Shown here piece after piece: positions 43,305-49,229 of a stretch of 49,229 bases of DNA (the first letter of the stretch is position 1; the number at the start of each line of letters is the position of its first letter). This stretch comes from Amanita rubescens (taxonomy: Eukaryota > Basidiomycota > Agaricomycetes > Agaricales > Amanitaceae). Location of the stretch: assembly GCA_015039365.1 (NCBI GenBank), contig WION01000389.1, positions 1 through 49,229 of the forward strand, read 5' to 3'. The notes under the pieces are model-generated. The model saw only the letters and a list, made by a program, of their open reading frames with translations, ran no database searches and was not told the origin of the DNA. The position numbers and the translations under genes were made by a program.

Positions 43305-45292
43305 GTGTCATTATCGAACACTAGCGGGAACGCGAAAAAGCGAGCAATCCCGACGCGCAACGTTCTGGATGACCGTAAATTGCTCCGGAAACTGCCGGTG
43401 ATGACGTCATACAATGTCTGGAGTTCGCTCGCCGCTCTTTGTCCTACACGCATCTCCTTCGTAATGTCCACGTTGGCGACGGTCGTTGGCAGCGACCTGC
43501 GGCGCATAGCTAATTGGAATTTACACAAGGCCCCTCCGGATGCTCCTTTGACACAGTTCCATGCCAAGTTTTGGGGGGTAGAGGAAGAGGGGCGGCCGAG
43601 CGATAACATGGAGGTCGACGATTCTACAGCCGATGAGATCAGTCCACGCTGTTATGTTCTGGATATTGGTATTCGAGGCGTGGAGGACAAGATATGGGTT
43701 CGTGCCGATTACATTAGAATGTTCGAATTTGCCGAGAAATTCTACGCCGAAAGTTTGTCCAACCCACAGTCTCCATGTCTTGTTATCACAGGTCAGCCAG
43801 GAATTGGTGGGTTTTTTCAATGTTGTTACCCCTGTACTACTGACATCAGATACCGTGTCTAGGAAAAACTCTTTGGCGCTGGTACGCGTTGCGAGTGTGC
43901 TGTGCGCAAAAAAAACCGGTCATCTTGTATTCGAATGGGATTTGTTGGTTGTTCGTCGAAGAAGGAGTTTTTGAACAACCTACGAATTTCCAGCCAAGTT
44001 ATTACAAGATAGTCATATGGACACTTGTCGACGCGGCAGATGCTCCTTCGGGCCCACCCATGGGACTGATTACACATGGCACGCAGCATTTCATATTGTA
44101 TACCACGCCTCCAACTCCATCAAGATGGGACAAAATACACCAATCCATGCTCCGGACAGTCTGCGTGATGAACCCTTGGACCAAGGCGGAAATCCATAGA
44201 GCGTAAGTCATCTAGGTACTGACATTACGTAATGCTCACGCACACCACAGTGCTCCTTTCCGTGCCCCAAGCGTGCCCTTATCAGCCATCGAAGCAATAT
44301 TTTACGAGCTTGGCCCAACCCCACGTCTATGTTTTGGAACGGAGAGATCGTTGATCGAGTATCGGGCGGATCTGGATGGGGCATTGGAAGGGCTTTCGTT
44401 GGCCTACCTTGAGAGTCTGACATCCCGCAATCGCTTGGCATTGGACGCCGTTTCACACAAGTTATTTATCCTGAGACGGTCAACCATTGACGTGGATTCC
44501 GTCCTGGTGTACATCCAACCGATCAGTCCCTTCATTGCGTCAAAAGTTGTGCGCCGGATGCGGGCACTCAAGCGTTACGAGCTGCTCAGCCTCTTCAAGC
44601 GTTACAATGCCTTACCTTCCACAAGAAGAATGTCAGGCGATGTTTTTGAAGCATATTGCCATGTCATTCTCTCAACGAGGAGAGAGCTCAATCTCGTCCC
44701 GATGGTACGCATTGGTGGACAGCCCACAGTCAGGGAAAAGAGGATGCCTCAGTGGTTTTCGAGTCATACCGAGTTTAGCGGATCAGTGCCGCAGTCTCAA
44801 GCGCTGGAGGTCTTGCGTGCCAATGCTTTGGCTAGCGGGGCTTCTCTCGACATGTATCCTTCTCGTGTTGTCGACTACGATTCGACTGAGATCGCCGGAG
44901 GACTCCATATTGAGGCCGACGTTTACTACGTACCAATCAAAACCAACCAAGCAGGGATTGACTCCTTCTTTTGCACGACGAGACCCTCTACCTCCTCCAG
45001 ATGACTGTTTCCGATACTCATGGTATCAGTGACGAACTCTGGCCTTTCCTCGTTTCGCTGAAAGGGCTTCCACCAAAATGCAACTGGCGCCTCATCTTTG
45101 GTTAAGCCACCCGGCAAGATTTTAGCTTGTTTCGTACCACGTTCTGCTGAACTATGGGACCTCAACTTATATTCGGTCGAGGTAGAAGTGACGAGCTTCC
45201 TTGTGAAATACATGTATTCCCTCTTGAAAATTATAAAATTATCCACGTGGCTCTATATAACATCCATCTATCAGGGATGTGGTAAAGCGTAA
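43305..45292 (+). pseudogene. Crinkler-like P-loop NTPase gene, frame-broken (copy 2)
   Basis: Paralogue of 13277-15395. The NTPase part reads ITGQPGIG/KTLWRWYALRV, with the Walker A motif again split by a phase-1 intron (43807-43861) at the same codon, and a second shared intron at about 44203-44251. The middle part is ILYSNGICWLFVEEGVFEQP; the end block is DVYYVPIKTNQAGIDSF, then LYLLQMTVSDTHGISDELWP and WRLIF/VKPPGKILACFVP. One T is missing in the T run at 44966-44971 and one extra base occurs near 45099-45101, so the DNA between is out of frame though its meaning is clear. The indels cancel. The open frame begins with a non-ATG codon; the first in-frame ATG is 43401, or an upstream exon is missing. 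The breaks could also be assembly errors in homopolymers. Confidence 0.72.
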
Positions 45293-45838
45293 AGGAATGT
45301 GTGGAATAATTCTACCTTCGACTCAATCTCTTCCAAGAGGAGAGTGTGTGTGTGTGACACTTGTCTAGAAAGAAAGCGATCGGCAAAGTCCACCGCGTGG
45401 TGAAAGTGGTGAAGATGGACGAGGATGAACTTGAAGGTCTGAAGCTCAGATACGGCATACGGCCACAATGATGATGGAGGGGGTCAAGCTTTCGTACTTG
45501 CGGCTTGCCCCCCGGCGCTCTCTGTTGCAACCACTTATACTCGTACACCACACGGCCTAAACTTATCTGGTGAGAGGCCCAAGTACACCTCCCAATGAGT
45601 GCAGCTTATCAAGTGACTTGCCGCTGTGTATATCTGGACGGCGGCCACATCTAGCACTCCTCGGACTCATAAAAGAACACCAGGTTCAAGACCTTTTCGT
45701 TGATGGAGACCATTTCCCGTCAGGGACTACTAATATATAATGATTTGAAGTATGCAATAATGGGACTGTGATCCATCTGAATGAACGATATCGACAGTCA
45801 TCGGAGAGCATGGGAAACTTGTTCGGCAGTTGCCCCAT
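45293..45838. other. Intergenic region, no gene recognised
   Basis: No coding signal. A short GT repeat lies near 45344-45356. It should contain the promoter of the following gene. Confidence 0.45.
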
Positions 45839-48800
45839 ATGAACTTTTATCACCAACCCGCTCATCGTCAACAACAGCGAGAACTCAATTTCCAGCCACG
45901 CCCTCTCCCCAATACCGCCACAGACCTCAATAAGACTCAGGTCTCTCAGGTTCGCAATGCCAATCTCGACCCAGATCGCGTCCTGCCGCCTCTGGCCACC
46001 TCCTCCGACGGTTCCAAGTTTATGCCCTTCTGGAAACGAAACCAACAAGTTGCGGCCGCGACGACTCATCAGGTCGTCCAGCAGCAGACAGCGCACCCTC
46101 CAAAGAAGAAATGGCTCACACAGGCTGAAATGGGCATGACAAGTCCTGCCATCGTACCGTTGCCCATCCCAACCGCTCGCACTTCGACCACTTCGACCAC
46201 GACGACGACCACAAACACGTCGACAACAACGAACAATAATGTGGGCACGACGGTATCTAGCAGTGGTAGCGGAATCACGGCAAGCAGCGTAACGGGTCGC
46301 ACATTCAACTATAACTATAATAATTATAACCATCACGTTCATCAGTTTAATCAACCACCACCGAACGTCAAGCCTTCAACGTTTCCGCCACCTGGACCAG
46401 CAGGTGCACCCTATAATGGTCCCGGATACGCGAATCGGGCAGGGAAGTCGATGCCGTCAACATGGCAGGCGCATGCACCCGCGGCTCTCCAAGCGGAACC
46501 GGACCGAAGAGGACGAAGAGGAGGGCGAAGAGTCCCAACAGAACGAGTCTGAAGAAGACGAATCGTCATCCGCGTCGGTCGAGCCCCAGTATGGGATTCT
46601 CGATCTTCCGTCACGACGCCATCGCCGTGCCCATTCACAGCCTCAGTGGACTGGTTCACCATCGCATGAGCTAGCTACGAAGCACCACGTTAAAATTTAA
46701 GAATAAGAAGATCGTGTACCAGGATCCCGTGTTGCCCACGCCTTCTGTGCTTGTTCTTCAAACTCCAAATAATCGGCGTTCAGGAGACTATACTCCCGCG
46801 TACGCATACGAATATTCATTGAAGTACGACCGAGAAGGACGTCATAGCCACGCGGAACGGAAGAAAGGCCAACGAAGTCGTCCAAAATGGGAGGAGACGG
46901 AGGAAAGCGAAAGTGAGGAGGAAGAGGAGGGTAGCGAGGAAGAAGAGGAGAGTTCACCTTTGCCCCCAAAAAGAAAAGAAAAGCAAAAGTGGGGAAAAGA
47001 AGAGTGCAAAGGGCAAGAGTGCAAAGGCAAAGTCAAAGGGGAAGAAGTCATTGGTGGTAAAGAACCGGCGACGAGGAGTCGAAAGACTCGTGACGAGGAC
47101 GAGGAAAGCGATTCTGAGGAGGAAGAAAGCAAAGAGGATGAGGACGAGGATGAAGTGAGCGGGGAGGATGAAGTGACGAGAAAGACCAAGACGCGGATGT
47201 CAAAATTTTCCAGAATTGACAAGAGAGAGACGCAGAACATGTCCATGTCTCTGCAACTTGCTTCTCTTGACATGAATGACAATCATCGAGGCAATCCGCA
47301 GCATCGCTTGTCTAGAAGCGAGGACTACGCAAGGCACCCACAGGTCCTTTTCTCGGCTTCATCCCGCAATACTCCGGCTGACACTTCTAATAAATGGCCT
47401 GCCGATTTGCCTCGTTTGCCTCGGACGCCCTGGCACGCCCGCTGATGGAGTGACCAATACTACTCCTGGGTCATCGTACGATGCGCCTAGTTACGCGTCC
47501 AGTGATTCTCCCACAAGCAGCACAATGGCTACTTTGACTATCAGCCACACCAACAACCGCGTGAACAACAAACCAACGCTCGCCCTCAGCCATATGCGAC
47601 TGGTAGCGGGTCATCGATGATGACATCCACCAATTCGTCGACTCGTGCATCGACGAATTCGACGCCGCTACTTCATATACGTCGATGTCCGACCGTGGCC
47701 GCAAACAGGACACGCGATACATGAATTTGGATGACCCCACCCCTTCATCGCTCCGACGCACGCCATCACCCGGTATTCGTCATCTTCCCATTCTCACACG
47801 CGTTCATTGCCTCATATCGGGGTTAATATAACATCAAGCTCAGTGCCGATGCCGACGTCGCTTGCATCGTCGCCTTCATCTCAAGGGAACGATCGAACGA
47901 GGCTTGTAGACCAATCGCGGAGTCACACCCACCAGCCTCTTCCAGAACCGCAGGCTCGTCCTCAACCGCCAGAAACAGCCGGGAGATCCACACAATGTCC
48001 TTCCAGTTTTTCGGACTTCACATACTTTCTGGCAGCAGCAGCAACACAAGCACAACAAGCACATCGGCAGCACCCACCCCACCCTTCACCTCAACCGCCA
48101 CAACGCTCATTGGCCAACAGCTAGTGGTTTCAAATGGTAGTATCATAGGCAAGCAGTCTTGGAACCGGTGCCTTGAATGGATACAGGAATGTGCAAACGC
48201 CCGCCTCCGGCCTCTGTTCCGGCCACCACAAGCTCCTTCCCCATCAAGGCGACGCGAACTTCCTCCTCAACCAGCTCAGGGCCATGAAAGGGCCCAAGAG
48301 ATCCTAAGAGAAGCGATGGAAAGGCAAACCCAGGTGCATAACCCACCACTTCGAGCACTTCAACCAGAGCAGCATCAACAACAACAGCCACCTCGCCAAT
48401 GGCAATCCGCGCCTCGACCAGGAACCTCTGTTCCAGCGTCTTCTTTTGCGCCTCCAGTTCAGCACCATCAGCGATTACCTCAATCCTCTTTCCCGCAACA
48501 GCAGAAACAAGCTAGACAACCCCTACCCCACCCACAGCAGAACACTCAGCCCGCTCCTTCTATACAGCAGTATCGTCAACCGCTCGTTCAGCAACCACAG
48601 CAACCTCCGCAGTCACAGGATCCGCATCAACAGCAACGTCCCCAACAATCACAGTATCCAGTGCCTCCACAGCGTCCACAACAATCACAGCATCCAGTGC
48701 CCCCACCACAGCGCTCACAACCGGCGGCACCACAGCATCCACAATCGCTACCACCTCAGCATGCGCAACCTCCACCGCAACGTTCACAACCGGCAGCGCC

Positions 48801-49229
48801 ACAACATCCACAATCGCTACCGCCTCAGCATGCGCAACCTCCAACGCAGCGTTCACAACCGGCAGCACCACAATATTTACCACCTCAGCATGCGCGATCA
48901 TTGCCACCTCAGCCTGCGCAATCGCTACCACCATCACAGCCTGCGCGACCGCTACCGCCGCCGCAACCCCGGCCCCCTCCACAGCCGCCCATTCACCAGC
49001 ACCAACGACCAGAGTCACGACCACTATCACGTATGCAGCCTCAATTACATCAGCCTCCACAGGCACAACGCCATGTCTATCGACGTCCATCTATGCCCGT
49101 TGAGTCGCCGTTGCCGGTCGGCGGACGTGACAGGACAGCTGATATCCCTCGTATGGGTGAAGCAGCGAGCGTGGCTAGTGCGAGTGAGTATGGGAGCGGT
49201 GACAACGTCAGTGTCAGCGAGAGTGAAGC
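45839..49229 (+). pseudogene. Large Q/P-rich, low-complexity gene with frame breaks, cut by the right edge
   Basis: From ATG 45839: MNFYHQPAHRQQQRELNFQP, DRVLPPLATSSDGSKFMPFW, KKKWLTQAEMG, a Thr-rich tract, NYNYNNYNHHVHQFNQPPP, an acidic KE-rich part (about 46900-47190), RLPRTPGTPADG after a one-base slip near 47427, then SMSDRGRKQDTRYMNLDDP and a long Q/P-rich region (48230-49030). The frame must change at about 46500, 46690, 47427, 47510, 47600 and 47776. Some changes may be unseen introns, but the slip at 47776 (one T fewer than the 37.9 kb copy) and the extra C near 47427 look like true indels. I do not recognise the family securely. A LIM-domain scaffold protein is a guess from the low-complexity style; LIM domains would lie beyond the edge. 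Confidence 0.5.

Noticed and set aside
43305..45292. Calling the Crinkler copy 2 breaks pure sequencing error
   Set aside because: Possible, but intact 2-3 kb ORFs nearby argue against a generally indel-rich assembly, so I kept it as a probable pseudogene with this caveat.
46842..47282. Serine-rich antisense frame
   Set aside because: It is a mirror of the GAG/GAA-rich acidic stretch of the plus-strand gene.
48560..49090. 176-codon valine/alanine-rich antisense frame
   Set aside because: It is the complement of the CAG/CCA-rich Q/P region; the composition alone keeps it open.

Overview
The window reads as nuclear DNA of a mushroom-forming basidiomycete (Agaricomycetes). Genes are broken by many 48-66 nt GT-AG introns, there are no operons, and the gene families are typical of that group: F-box/zinc-finger proteins, DUF6534 membrane proteins, Crinkler-type NTPase proteins and an NB-ARC/TPR protein, mixed with conserved housekeeping genes. 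The species cannot be told from the sequence.

Layout. 1.0-6.5 kb: a tandem pair of F-box/C2H2 genes, the left copy frameshifted. 7.0-13 kb: a conserved block with a secreted GH47 alpha-mannosidase, the oligosaccharyltransferase subunit Swp1/ribophorin II (minus), a tRNA-Cys(GCA) (minus) and the 26S proteasome subunit Rpn3. 13.3-15.4 kb: a Crinkler-like NTPase gene. 17.2-18.5 kb: a stretch that looks like a degenerate satellite but can be read as a secreted proline-rich protein gene of 13 small exons, in which every intron is phase 2 and nine consecutive introns are related to one another. This is the most unusual object in the window. 18.8-19.6 kb: a six-exon NDUFAF2-type complex I assembly factor. 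20.7-31.3 kb (all minus): a DUF6534 membrane protein, an XPG/Rad2-family nuclease, alpha-COP of the COPI coat and an F-box-like protein.

31.3-39.2 kb is accessory DNA: one copy of a ~240 bp dispersed element, an NLR-type gene (NB-ARC plus 17 near-identical 42-residue TPR units) lying in a 4.2 kb block almost free of CpG, and a decayed partial copy of the gene that begins at 45.8 kb. 39.3-42.4 kb: a divergent pair, a CYTH/triphosphatase protein and a three-domain P-loop kinase/HAD/uracil phosphoribosyltransferase fusion. 42.9-49.2 kb: the second copy of the dispersed element, a frame-broken second Crinkler gene, and a large Q/P-rich gene that has several frame breaks and runs off the right edge.

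Taken together, stable secretory-pathway and proteostasis genes (GH47, Swp1, alpha-COP, Rpn3) alternate with fast-evolving families (F-box, Crinkler, NLR, micro-exon secreted protein). The accessory parts carry duplications, frameshifts and signs of CpG loss, while long ORFs elsewhere are intact.
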